Of a stretch of DNA of 64,000 nucleotides, positions 45,378 to 57,923 are shown piece by piece (positions within the stretch are counted from its first letter, which is position 1; each line of letters begins with the position of its first letter). The notes under the pieces are model-generated. The model searched no databases. It was not told the origin of the DNA and saw only the letters and a list, made by a program, of their open reading frames with translations. Source of the DNA: Symbiodinium natans. Its lineage: Eukaryota; Sar; Dinophyceae; Suessiales; Symbiodiniaceae. Made by a program: the position numbers and the translations under genes. Where the stretch lies: positions 1 through 64,000 of the forward strand of contig CAJNDS010000679.1 of the NCBI GenBank assembly GCA_905221605.1, written 5' to 3'.

Positions 45378-45488
45378 ATGGGTGGTGGTGGTTGTGAAAA
45401 TTATGGTCCCTTTTGGGGTACCCTAAGTATTCGGTGCCGTATTATAATAGGGATCCAAAAAGGGACCCTAATTTTGACAGCCACCCAT
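45378..45488. mobile_element. Small foldback element (MITE-like)
   Basis: The 111-base segment starts atgggtggtggtggttgtg and ends with the inverted counterpart ctgacagccacccat-like arm: left arm ttgtgaaaattatggtccct, right arm agggaccctaattttgacag, giving imperfect terminal inverted repeats of about 35 bases. The interior is short and AT-rich. No clear target duplication was identified (left flank ccgat, right flank ctgac). It cannot encode a protein. Confidence 0.6.
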
Positions 45489-47094
45489 CTGACAATCGTC
45501 TCCTCCAAGTAGAACTCCAAAGACAAAGCTGATCAAAGGCCAATTTTCCAAAACAGATCCTTGAATGTGCGAAAGATGTCCGCCCCCGACGAGCACCTTG
45601 GCCCCCCCTCCCCCCTGCCACTATTTCAGGCCTGCGCTAAAGTGAAAGCGCAGGGCGCTTCGTTCGTCGCACCCCTCACGACGTGGCGTCTCGTCCACGC
45701 TCCGTATTTTTGGCCCTCACGACTGCCACATCTACATTGGCGCGATCTGTGCGATTTGTCGCTCGTGCCTGCCGCTTCCCTGATGACCACCACATGCCCC
45801 GGCCCACGCTGTGGATGCTTCACGAGATTGAAAAGCCGAACTGACGCAAGCAAACGCGCCACCTTCATTTCTTCAATTCGGCGAGCACCGAGGTGGGGGA
45901 AGAGACGACGCAGCTGAGCCAATGTAAGGTTATGCTAAGCAGCATGCGGCCTGGCACTCGCTGGCCCTGTTACAAGGTCACCACGAAGACCGCCTGAATC
46001 TGATTTCTCCCGTCCCGGCGCGCTGGTCGAAGCTGGACTGGACCTCCTGCTTGACGTCCACTCGTCATTGTTTGGCGTGGGCGAGCGGGAGGAGGGGCAA
46101 GAGGAACTCGTGGACCCTTGGCGCCGCCCTTTTCAGGGGTTTGCAAATGGGAGGCCAAGCAGTGGGCCCATTCTGAGGGAGGCTGTCTGGGCTATGGGCC
46201 CACACCCTCATTGTGACGACCTGCCCCACGCCACGCCGGCTCTTTCCGGCGGTCGTCAGGGCTCTAGGCGCCCTGCCTCCGCGCAGCGGGAGGATGGGAA
46301 ATTCGGATCCAGGCTCTGCTCCAGCTTGCGGCTGGCTCCTGCGATCGTCCGGATGAGGCATTTGGCTCCTTCTCCATCGCGAGGCGACGCTCAGTAGTGT
46401 ACGTAGGTGGAAACAACATGAGACAACGTTCGTGCCATAACGTCGCAACAGGCCGCGTAGGCCGCTGCGGTGGTCAAGCGATCTTACGCTTCCAGACATT
46501 CAAGTTGGTGTTCGGACGAGAAGGTTGTACGGAGAAATCAATGTACGACAAGGTTCGGGAGAGATGTGGAGGCCTATGTTGGCCAGCTTCGTGTCCGACT
46601 CGATGCCTGACCGATGCCCACATCAGCTGGACGGTCGCTCGGATGGGGACACAGGATGGCAACCTCCCGTTCATTCTGCTAAGCCGGACCCGCCCAGCAG
46701 CTGATAGTTGCCAAGCGCCCTCACACGATGCTCCACGAGCTGCGGTGCGACCTGGAGCTCGCGCTGATTTTCCACATCACCGCTCATCTTGATGACCTTG
46801 CTGATGGGTGCTGCCGCTGGCCGAGGACGAAGCGGCGCCCATTCTTTTCATCCCGCGGAAAGGTGAGAGGAAAAAACTACTGCCTATCCCGGTGGCTGCA
46901 GAGCTGCGTGCTTGGGGCCCGGGAATTGGCTCTGCATGGTCGGGCTCCCAGTGGCTATGGCTCGAACTGCAGCAACCCTGCCTCAGCCTTACTCTCGCAA
47001 GCAAAGCCCGTTGCGAGGCTGTAGAAGCTGAAGCCGGAACCCGGATAGACAGATATAGCATGATATAGCTATGGCAGCCACCTGCAGCTGCAAC
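45489..47094. other. No gene assigned
   Basis: GC-rich unique sequence with several overlapping open frames on both strands; none has a recognised motif. Confidence 0.3.
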
Positions 47095-47152
47095 AACAGC
47101 AGCGGCAGCAGCGGCAGCAGCGGCAGCAGCGGCAGCAGCGGCAGCAGCGGAT
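47095..47152. repeat. Nonamer repeat gcagcagcg
   Basis: About six copies of agcggcagc/gcagcagcg. They read poly-Ala on minus and SSG on plus within longer open frames; coding is undecided. Confidence 0.85.
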
Positions 47153-50100
47153 GCGGAGGCGGTGGCAGCTGCGGAAGTCGCAGCAGCCAGTCGCAGGATC
47201 ATCTTTGTGGATGGGCATGGTCCTCAAGATACCGGTATTCGGCACCAGGACGCCAAAGTGAAACTTGACTAGAAAACGCCCAGTGTGCTCTTCCGAGGTG
47301 TTCCCAATGGCCTAGGCAAAGGCGCTCAATCAAAGGCATGAAGGTTGAGTCAACGCAGAGCTTTTTGTGGAAACTGAGTTGCCAGCCCACGTGCTTCCAG
47401 TCGAGCAACTTCCCGAGAAAGGCGGCATGCTTCGGCAGCTCGGGCCTCTTTGCACAGACAGCCGGCTCAATACAAAAGAATGGTGTACAGGTGCACAAGC
47501 TGCGCAAGGGAAAGGGGCCGTGGCCCTAAACTGGGCATGCTCCAGCTCCCTGCTGGGAGCTTCCTGCAAGGAGAGTGCTCGGAGAGCACAAAAGCAACTA
47601 ACAACAACTTACCAGTCAGTGTGTCTCGAGTGATCTCGTGTGTGTGTGTGTGTTTCCAACGAACGCAGAGCAACAAACACCCGTCACTCCTGTTTTGTGT
47701 GTTCTGGTTCTTGCACAAGCTAGTTTTGCAACTCTGCCGCCTTCATCGCGGACATCGATTGCAAGGGTCTCTGCCTGCATCAACCGCACGGAGCAAAAGA
47801 AGTGTGAAGTTGACATCAGTTGACTGTACTTTCACTGGCATGGCCACCTCCCCAACAAAGGCCGCAGAGTGACGACCTTGCAACAAGGAGTCTTTCTGGC
47901 ATGCTTGTACTGCTTTTTACAGATTTTATGAAAAGGCAGATTTCATGGCGCGAGCAGCTGAGGCAGGATCCTGTCGAAGATTCGGCCTTCGAGTGGCAAG
48001 AGCGAACCATAAGCACAGCAGAAGCGCAAGGCTTAAAGGTTCTCATATCGCAGGGCACGCCTGCAACCAACCATTTCACGAAGGATGCCTTGACCGTCTC
48101 GAGTAGAAGCCTGCTGCATCTTAGCCACTTTAACATGCGTCAAGGAAAGCAACAAAATTGCAGCTGAAGGGACCTGAACCCAGCCTTCCAAAGGGTGCGT
48201 GATCCTTACAACCGCTTGCAGAAATTCAAGCAGACATGCAAGCCATCCTACCTGCAGCTACTACTCCTCCACCGCATCGGGTAGGACGGCGTCTGTGATG
48301 TGTTTACCAAAAACTGAGGTGCTGATCAGGGAACAGCAACCTGAAAAACACACACGGAAGAAAATACTGACCAAACGACCCTTTAGTGTGACGCCGCTCT
48401 TTCCTGGTATTTGCACAATCTGACGAGATGCCAAGCCTGATACCTGAAAGACAGGGCACACTGTTTGTCAGCCCGCTTTCACGCAGTTGCCTCTCAGTGC
48501 TATTCTGCTATTCAACGTTATTCTCGGCAATGGCCGAGACGCCTCTCCGATGTTCATAAGTGCCCCCAGCCCCTCCTCGAACTGTGGCCCGCGCGCCTTC
48601 CCTTTTCCCCGATGGGACCCAGGGGAGGCCCACCACGATTTCGCCTCTACTCTACATGGACTTGTCAAGGAAGCACTGGGAAGATAAGTGAGACTCGAAC
48701 GCGCCTCAGACGTTCACGCACATACACATATATAACATATATACACATTTTTCGATCCGCATACAACAACGAATGCAAGAAAAATCCTTCATGTGCTTCG
48801 GCTACTTGCAACGGAGCTCTGGAAGTAAACACAGAGTTACTTTCCTGAACAAACTGCGCTGAAATGCACTATGAATCACTATGAGATATGCTCCATGAAA
48901 GTGTACTTCCGCAACTTATGTGCGAAGGCATCTGAGATTTCCACGCCGTATTACGATGACGCCAACATGATCTACGGGAATGTACCCCGCGGCATGTGGG
49001 AATTGCGGATGCCAATCTCAACAAAGCTTTTTACTCAGCAAACCACAGCGATCCGTGGCAAATGTTGGAGCAACACTCAACATTGCTGTAAGGCCACGGC
49101 TTGAGCCAGCGACCTTGACGCGGACCCATGCCTGCCATGACCTGCCAATGATGTCCACGAACAATAACAGAAGCCAGGAAAAAATGGTTTGTTGTGGCTT
49201 CTGCCTGATCACCCACACTGAGTGTTTGCAGAAGCTCGCACATTCCAGGTCCAGCGTGAACGCCTTCCGATCAAAACACGTCGCTACCAGCACTGCAAGA
49301 TGTTTATGCCATGCTCCTACATTCACAATGTTGTGCGCAGCTCGCACGCCTAAGGATGTCTGTGCATAAGCTTCGGGTGGCCTGGCGACACGCGATGTAC
49401 GGGTTGTGGAGCCTTACATCTACATCTGAGCCAGGCGCTTCACGCGCAGCCGCGGCACATCTTCCATCACCTGGTTTCGCGCAGGCGTGTGACAGCAGGA
49501 GTGCCCGACGATGTGTCTGACGATGTGTCAGAAGCGCACGGAGGTCACTTCAAAGTCCTGCCAAGCAACGAACAACAACCACCACCTAACAGAAAGACAC
49601 GCAACCGCATGACAACGACAACCAGCAGCAGCAGCACTACTCATTCATTCCTTCATGAACACACTCACTCACTCATTCGTTCTTGGTCTGGGGTGTCTTG
49701 CCTGTGACATGAAGATATGGAGAGCCTGGAGAGCCGAGAAAGTCGGGTTCGAAAACGAAAATGGGAACGGGATCTGAGGCCTCGATGTGACTTGGCCTCG
49801 GCAGTGTGTCGCAGTGTGGTTGGCTGACGTGTCGTGCTCTTGGGAGTCGGCATGGGGCCGCTATGAAAGCTGTGTGAGCGCACCAGCACCGGAGCCCCAA
49901 GTCTGGCAGGGACTCATGAGCGATAAGCTCGCCGGTGAGAGGCCTCGGCTTTGGATCTTTTGGGTGGGCTCGTCGTGCCTGGCAGGTTTGGATCGGGGTC
50001 GCCGTTTGTATTGTGAGCGTGGCTGCCTTAAGCAATTCCTGTGAAGAAACGCCAGTTCGCGAACCTTTGAGGCGGGTCGCCTTCCCAGCTTTCACTCGCC

Positions 50101-50848
50101 TGGGTTCACGTTGATGGCCGGCTGCCACGCGCTGAGAGCTTTCGCTCCTGCGCCCAGCTTGCCCACTCTTCATCTGTGCTTGGCCACCTCTCAAGCACCT
50201 GGACCCTGGCATGATGACAAAGCTGGAGATCTGTCCCCCACCGTAGTGATGGCCTGCGAGCGGGCGGGCCCGACTCGTTCTTGAAGAGCTTTCGTGATGG
50301 GGCATCGTGCACACAGCACAAAAATGGCGTGCAACGTCAGCGGGGTGCATCGCTCGGACACTGCCAATCACCAGTGCTTCAAAACGACCCACTATGTGCC
50401 CCCAGCACTGGGAAGAAACAACATTACTGACTGAAGGCAGCGATGGAGCCCTACCGCGGAGCTAGCGGCCGGATCGTCAGGTTCAGGAGGATCTTGCACC
50501 CGTTATGGGCCAAAATGAGGTTCGGAGCCACTACTGCCTCCAAAGGCTCAGCCGGTTTGGCCAACACAGCCAGCCTCCGGCTAGGGACCAGAACGCAACC
50601 GAACAAGACCGCCGGGCCACTGCGCCACGTGCCTGGATGATGCCGTCGACCCCCTGGAAGACCGCAAAGCAAACATAGACAGGAACGATACGGCAAGGGT
50701 GGAAAGCTGCTTTGCAGGCTGGTGCGACCGCGGACGATCATACCGTCGGGAGCGGAATGCGAGCCGGCGTAAACTGGCAAATAGAGGCAGTTTTGCACTG
50801 CTGCTTTCCACCACCCCTGAAGGGCCACACAATACACGCAGAACCCCA
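47153..50848. other. No gene assigned
   Basis: Unique sequence. Plus-strand 47930-48150 (QISWREQLRQDPVEDSAFEW) and minus-strand 48280-48440 (GLASRQIVQIPGKSGVTLKG) look coding-like. A 239-codon minus-strand frame covers 49673-50392. No family is recognised for any of them. Confidence 0.3.
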
Positions 50849-50945
50849 TCGAAGTAAACCCTAAAGACCCTAAACCCGAAAAACCCTAAGCAATAAAGTC
50901 CTAAACTCTGAACAACTCTAAACCCTAAAACCCCAAACCCTAACA
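50849..50945 (-). repeat. Degenerate CCCTAAA tract at the 5' side of retroelement copy A
   Basis: Short C-rich telomere-like run abutting the retroelement fragment at aaccctaacaa|gggtgttaacg. Confidence 0.8.
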
Positions 50946-51256
50946 AGGGTGTTAACGAAGAGGTCCCGAAAAATTGCATTGCCCCTTGTACAGTGCGGGC
51001 TGATGTCGGGAAGCTCGCGGATATTTTTGGGGCATACAGACGGTAAAGTCGCGCGCTGGCTATTCCCTTTCAGCCTCCCTGAGATCCTGTTGGTTGTCCA
51101 ACACCGTTTGTTAGTCCCAAGGTCACGTGGGCTCGGTATTACGCTCAACGTAGACTGGCCCGTAATTCATAATTAATTCAACGAGGGAGAGAGTGCGGAG
51201 CAGGGATCCGTGCGTCTGTCTCGCCTGGATCGTCCGGCGACCGCTTCATAAACCCC
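50946..51256 (+). mobile_element. Retroelement 3' end, copy A (truncated, broken frame)
   Basis: About 310 bases that match, in opposite orientation, the 3' end of the element at 57915-59018: same coding stretch, same taattcataatta at the stop, same untranslated tail to cgcttcataaacccc. In the frame used by copy B it encodes CIAPCTVRAD, SRALAIPFQPP, FVSPKVTWARYYAQRRLARN, but at least two in-frame stops interrupt it, so it is a decayed fragment. It starts directly at telomere-like DNA. Confidence 0.85.
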
Positions 51257-52490
51257 AGAGAACATAAACTAGCCAGTTGTCATTTTCCGTCTGGTTGTTC
51301 TGATTCGGCAGTTTCCATTTTCCGACTCGCAACTCCCAGATTTCTGACTCGGGGGCGTGTTTTTGCCGACTCGCGATCGGGACTCGAATCGTTTGCTTGT
51401 AGCACGGCCCGCACTCTTAGAGCCACAATAGAGAGATCAAGTCAAAAGAAATTCCATTGGGCGAACATCAAGCATCAGTCTTCAGGAAACCATAGCATGA
51501 CCGCCTGGCCAACCACGTGAATAGAGCTCTGCATTGTGGATGCGTCATGGGCGTTCACCTCAGCAAGGACTCGCTGCTGATCTATGAAAAACCGACAAAG
51601 TGTTCTGAGGTAGTCGCACGGATGCTCACCCCACTACCTGACAAAGGCAGTGAGAATCATTGCTTGTTGCTGGAAGGATAGATGCAAACAGCGTTGCGTT
51701 TAAGAAGCCTGGGGCAGATAAGTGTCATCGCAGAATGTACAAGGACAGTTCTGTTTTTTGTTGCCTCGCTGTGCGCATGCCTCAGTGATGATTCGGTCAT
51801 GTATCTGATTTGTCAACGAGACCAGTCACGCGCCGGGGGCGTTTCATCTCCCAAAAGCTTTGACGTCTTGAAGTGCATTGTTCCAACACGTGCTCCTTTG
51901 TCTCCTCCGTTGATGCGCCGAAAGCCGTCCAGGTTGAAGAAGCCATCCAGTGTCAGCAGTCGTGCAGACCTGCACACCTTGTCCATCTTGGAGATCAATG
52001 TGCAGAGTCTTGAACTTCAGCGAATGCACCAGACCGCAAATCACGTCCCACAGAGGTCCACTCGCGGACCCGACCATTCATGCACACCTTTGAAGTCCAG
52101 CAGTCATGCCAGTGCATTCTTCGCAGCTTGTCGAAAAGAAAAAATGGTTCAGAAATATCATGCTCAGAAGCATAAATGCCAGGCATCGCAGTGTTCAATG
52201 CGCCGAAACAAACACCTCACAATAAAGGATAGCACACGAGCACACAAAGTTTAGGAAGCATTGACTTGAGGTTATGCCAAGAAGCCCATGTTGAAATGAG
52301 CGTCTGTATCCACGAACTTCTCTGGAAGCATTGCGCCCGTCAGGCAAATGCACTTGGTGGCCAGCTTTCCTCGAACAGAAGCTCAAGTGAAAAAACTGGA
52401 ACTAAATCCGCCGAGGCCTCGGGCCGGAGGTGTATAGGTTGTCAGAACACCCCCCTCCAAATCCTCCCCGCCCTTTTTCGGCCCCCTTTC
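51257..52490. other. No gene assigned
   Basis: Unique sequence with a 190-codon plus-strand frame at 51682-52254 and competing minus-strand frames; no domain recognised. Confidence 0.3.
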
Positions 52491-52712
52491 CCAGCCCCCC
52501 CCACCCCACCCCCCCCCCCCCCCCCTCCCCCCCCCCCCCCCCCCCCCTCCCCCCCCCCCCCCCCCCCCACCCCCCCCCCCCCCCCCCCCCCCTCCCCCCC
52601 CCACCCTCCCCCCCCCCCCCCCCCCCCCCCCCCCACCCCCCCCCCACCCCTCCCCCACCCCCCTCCCCCACCCCCCCCCCCCCCGACCTCCCCCCACCCC
52701 ACCTCCCCTCCC
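52491..52712. repeat. Poly-C tract with A/T interruptions
   Basis: About 220 bases almost wholly C on plus. Poly-Pro and poly-Gly frames through it are artefacts; the length is likely unreliable in any assembly. Confidence 0.95.
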
Positions 52713-52719
52713 ACTCCAA

Positions 52720-52857
52720 GCCGAACCCTAAACCCAAAAAAACCCTCAACCCCAAAGCGTGAACCTTGAGCCCTAAACTAACCCTCAACCCCAAACCCCA
52801 AACCATAAACCATAAACCCGGAACCCTCAACCCTCAACCCTCAACCCTCAACCCTTA
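52720..52857 (-). repeat. Degenerate CCCTAAA / CCCTCAA tract
   Basis: C-rich telomere-like words, ending in four consecutive ccctcaa units. Confidence 0.85.
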
Positions 52858-55800
52858 TTGCTTGGGGTCCAGCGACTTGGGCGCTGCGGAATCACCATGC
52901 TCACGCGGATGCGCTGGGCCGAGGCGGGTCGCGTAGCGTTAAAATTACATCCGCGCTACCATGAAATTCAGAACTGTCGTAGCAGGATCCGAGGACGGTC
53001 CTGCATGCTTGCCCAGAAAGCACGCTGTCTCTATCAAAGTGTCCGTGCCGTGGGTAATGATGACCTGATCACCAGACCAGTCCTGAAAACAGCTTCAGAG
53101 ATCTTCAAAGTATCTCAAGGGCAAAAATCCGCTGCTGCGCGTGACCTTTCGAAACGCCAAGCCCTTGCCGAGCCCTTCAAGGAACTGCTCAAGCCGCCAA
53201 GAACCTCCACACACCTTCACAATCCTTCACACACCTCCACTACCTCCTCGTCATTGTTTTTGATTGCTAGACACTGTAGAGAGCACCGAAAACATCCGCC
53301 TCAGAGCCCCTCGAGACCATTAAGGTTCGCCCCTGGGGACCCCCCCCCCTCAGCCCAAGAGGTCCGGAAAGCCTGGACTCTGACACCAAAAGCATTCGAA
53401 GGCATTCCAACGTGTTCCATGCAGCGTTTACAAGAAGAAAGCCATCAAGGGCTCGGTCTTCAAGCATTTCATCCCGACTTGACGAAAACTCCCTAACCTT
53501 TCCTTCCACGAGACCCTCCCGAGGCAGCACAGCGATACACAGCGATACACAGTGATATACAGTGATACACAGCCGTCACATGCCGTCACTTGAGGGTCCG
53601 GACCTCGCAAGCTTTCAAGATGCTCAGCCGATCTGCCTCTGAGATCTCCTGCAAGTGGATCTCACCGAAATTCTGCCGGAGCTTGGGCTTTCCAATGGGA
53701 AGTTTTTGAACGTTTTTGAACCCTCAAGTGCCTGTGAATCTTTGGCGCACACGCTCTGGACCTCGAAGCTGAATCCTGAACACGATGCTGCAAAGTTTTC
53801 TTCTTGCATATCATTGAAAGCTCAAACCTTGTACAGCCCAACAAAACAGCCCCTAAGCAGCCATGACCTTTCGATAAGCATAAAGCCTGATTGACATGTT
53901 GGGACGAATACACTTTAAGCTTTAAAGTGAAAGCCACTCCAGTATGTGTATTGCAACTGCAGGCAGCTTAAAGGTGCAGGCACGCATTATACACACACTA
54001 CCCAGATGCCCACGTTTCACGCCAGTGGTTACAATCCATCTAACTTGGTAACTTGTGTTTCATGGAGTGGGTGGTGCAGTGGTACAGTGGCGCAGGGGTA
54101 AGTAAGATGTTCGGTCTGTGCTTGAGAGCAGCCAGCATCATCACGTGTGGCCAGGCTGTTGAGGTGATTTCTTCTTCGCCAAGCCCCGCCGCACCCTGCG
54201 TGCCGTGCGCGCCCGAGTCTCAAGGCCTGCATAGACATGTTCGTATCCGGGGAATTCGGTAACCAACCCTCACACGCGCCAGGAGAATTCAGAGCAGCTT
54301 ACATGATTTCATAATTTACCTATATTTCCCTGGTCGCATGGAGTGGCAGGGGGAAAACGCGCACCTCTAACGTGGTGGACTGCCTGGAATGGCATCCGGG
54401 AGCGGACCGAACCGCCTCTTGTTGAAGAGGCCGGTGAAGGAACGGTGAACGAGGCGCTTATCCCAAGAAATTACCAAGAAGCAACCAGAAGTCGGAGGCG
54501 ATGCCAGTACCACTAAACCGTTCCTTTCTTACTCGGCGCCTGCCCACAACTCAATCAACTCAAACCGAAGGAGGCCGGGTTCCCTCCCCCGACTTGATCT
54601 CAGCGCAGAGATCCAAGGTCAAACTACTCATCCCAAAAGCCAGACGTAAGGTTTCTCATGCCCAATCTTTCTCATGTTGCACGACTGGGCGCAAAGCGCG
54701 CCAGCGGAGAAATGATCATAGTTATGAGATGCTACGAGCACCAAGAACAAGTGCTGTAGAATGTTGCGGGACGTTCACGGAGGATGTGCATGCTGGAGTG
54801 TACCAAGTAAGCCACTGCGGCACGTACTTGAGCCTGTCAAAAGTTCTTGAACTGCTAACGACATGTTGGTACAATCAAGGGACATCCTGGGAGCTGAGTG
54901 GAGGAGTGGAGCAACGCAAAGTAGCATGCGGGTGGGGCAACAGAGCCTTGAGAGCAACATAGAGCAATGGACAGAGTGACACCGTTCTTTTGCCGCCATA
55001 TTGCAATGGATAGCAAAAAACAGCAAAGACATGACCTAAAGTCACACGGCTGCGAAACCCTGCCTGCCGGAGATATGCGGTCTAAAATCCTTAGCCACTA
55101 ATAGTTCTGAAGCGACACAGCATGTGTCTCCACATAATTCAGAGATCATGATTCAACAAATAAGCCTTGGGGTTACATGCAGAGCTAGGCTCCGAGTGGC
55201 AGCTGGCTCTCCAATCTCAAAGCCCCAACCCCCTGTCACGCGAGGATACGCCTCCCGGAGCATCCAGTAGCTCTTTGCACTTTGAAGCAGAACACAAACT
55301 TGCCCTTAGGCCCTAAGAGAGGCCCTGAAGAAGTCTTGTCGCAGGAGAGCGACAAGTCGGAAGGGTCCCAGAGATGCACGAATGCCAGGATAAGCGGATT
55401 GAGCAACAACGGCGAAGTTTAACGTTCTCCGGTTCTCCTGCCTTGTCAATCGTTCCACCGGTCGCTATGATCAAGACACGCGGCCTTCGAAGGCAAGTTT
55501 ACAGTTTACATACTTGTCATTTTTGAAGCTGTGCATCAACGGTCTCTTCATGGGGTAAAGGGTTATATTTAGAGTCTGTCAAGCTTGGATCCGGGCTCCG
55601 CAGGGGCCTGTGAGCAACCTGCATGATCATCACCTGCAGAACGATCGAAACAAGAACAAGATCAGCCGCATGACAAGGCACCACAAAGCTTCACGAACAA
55701 GACCCTGGACCCCCTCGCTGAGCATCGAGAGCATATAGAGAGAGAGAGCATATAGAGAGAGAGAGAGCATACAGACAGCGAGAGCGCCAGAGAGAGAGGG

Positions 55801-57380
55801 AGAGAGAGCGCAGGTGTTGCACGACGTATTTGGCGAAGGGTCCAAAAATGGTGCAAGATGCTGCAAAGTCCGACAGATGAGGCCTGCCATTTGAGCACAG
55901 CGGCGGATGAGAGGAACCGCTCCAAGCCAAAACCAGGGCACAAATGTCTCAAATCCAGCAATGCTTGTGGCAAGCAAGGCGAGGAATGAGATGATCTTGT
56001 ATGACCTTCCACCCATCCAGAATGTTAAGGTCGTGTAGACTCCCCCCTGAGTAGTCTGAGCCAACACAACATGCGTGGACGCGGCATATCGACACAGCAT
56101 CTGACAGCAGAAATGGCAGCTCGACTTCACGCTTGCCTTACACATGCTCTTGGCACTGTAGAACTAGTAGAAAGTTGCATAAAGCATGTGCCTTCTGTGG
56201 TCAAATACGTCACGGAGAACTCCAGAAGATCCCCGCAGCTGCCGTGGTGCTGAAACCGTGCCTCCGCGGTGTACAAAACGAACATAAAGAGAATCCACAA
56301 GACTTTTCAACAGAAGAAAGACTCGAATTCACTGCTGCATTAGCCATTTATAGCCACCCGAAGTAGAACCGCACGCCTGAACCGCCGGAGAGGGGTGAGT
56401 CACGGGGTTGTGCAGGAGCAGGCGCCTGGGCGTCTTGCATCGACAGCATTCCACACATGCCGTGCACTAGAATCACCCTAAAGCCTTTATGGCGAATGCC
56501 CCCCATGCCGGATGCCATACCGGGGTGCAAGCTCCGCAACAGCATCAACACCATCTGCTGCACCTGTGCAAGAGCACCAACAAGACTCGATGACATTCAT
56601 ATGGGATGCTCAGGGTTTAGGAAGAATTCACCGATTAACCTGGCCTTCCAACGGGGCGATCTCTGTCACCAGCCGCAGAAAACTTCCTGCAGTCGATTTT
56701 CGTGCTGCTGGATCTCGGCACCCTTGGAGGACCAGTGGCCTGCGTGTGGTTCATGGCCAACGATAAACAATAGAACTCAAATTCGAACCGAAACTGCATC
56801 TTACTGATTTCAACTGCCCACGGCATATCAGCCTTCCAGATAGATTGCACACTACAACCTGAGTCCGAGCAGTGAGAAAACATGGGGCCATGCCGGTCAG
56901 CAGTTCTCCGAATCTGTTTTGAGATGCGGGGCCTCGTAAAAACGCTCCTGACGCAGAGCCAGGTTCTGTACAAAGCTGGCCTGAAAGTTCACAAAGTGAG
57001 AGCACTAACAATGAACGGAGCTTGAAAAACAGCGAGAGCCTTCTGCACTTCCAGGAGCCAGGTTGCAAAGCTTGTTGGGCACACCTTGAATCAGATATCA
57101 CCATGACCACACAGTGTGACAAAACAATGCTGTCCTTGCTACTCTGCTGCTCTCCTTGAACGCTCTTGTGTTCATAGCCTCGCACGTGCAAGTACGTGGA
57201 ATCGGGCGTTCGTCGATCTGAAGGCCTTACACTTTCACTCAACAATCGGTCCTCCCAGCTTCACAAAAAAAACCTAAACAGTTGGCAAACGAAAAAAAAA
57301 ACAAATTAAAGGACCGGATAACCCCACATGCAAAGTCATCTATTCACAAAGAGTGTAGAAGTGAATATGAGTGAGAGGGT
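52858..57380. other. Unique 4.5 kb, no gene recognised
   Basis: The 212-codon plus-strand frame at 52858-53496 and a minus-strand frame at 55630-56145 with a hydrophobic segment (IISFLALLATSIAGFETFVP) are the most protein-like. The latter's C-terminal SLSLYALSL part comes from an AGAG microsatellite at 55735-55808. Short repeats of acagcgatac lie at 53528-53575. No family recognised. Confidence 0.3.
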
Positions 57381-57489
57381 GAGCGAGTGAGCGAGTGAGC
57401 GAGTGAGCGAGTGAGTGCTTGAGTGTGAGTGAGTGCGTGTGGGCTTAGGGTTTAGGGTTTAGGGTTGAGGGTTTAGGGTTTAGGGTTTA
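57381..57489 (+). repeat. GAGCGAGT octamer repeat followed by TTTAGGG repeats
   Basis: Five or more gagcgagt units lead into about six TTTAGGG units in G-rich orientation (57446-57489), one a tttgagg variant. The sequence 57490-57878 holds nothing recognisable. Confidence 0.9.
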
Positions 57490-57878
57490 TGCAATCGGTC
57501 ATGCGGACTGTCACGAAGCGAGACACTTGGCGACTAAACGGATTCCAATTCAGAATTAAGTGAGTCAGCCATCACTTGCCTGTCTGCGGGCACGGCGATG
57601 GGCTAACCACAGCGCCACAAAATTTGGCACAACATATGGAGTGGAAACATGAACAGAACGCATGGGAGCAAAGGGGAGCTGAGCGAACTTTCGCAAGGAG
57701 CGCCCTCCCATGACGCGTCTTGCTGTACACAGAAAGGAACTATCAAGGGAACGTCTGGGTCTTACCGAAATGCTCTGTACAGCATATTGGACATTCAAGG
57801 CCCTCAGAGAAGGTAGCTGAACGAACTGAATCTGCACCCCGCACATGTGCGCAAGTTGGCGAAGCACAGTGGAAAAAG

Positions 57879-57923
57879 GTTTAGGGGTTTAGGGGTTTAG
57901 GGGTTTAGGGGTTTAGGGGTTTA
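57879..57923 (+). repeat. TTTAGGGG octamer array at the 3' end of retroelement copy B
   Basis: Five consecutive units with four Gs rather than three, so an 8-base period. On the element's own strand this reads as a (TAAACCCC)n tail directly after cgcttca. Confidence 0.95.

Noticed and set aside
52266-52830. Poly-Pro and poly-Gly frames
   Set aside because: Produced by the poly-C tract; no ordinary protein sequence flanks it.
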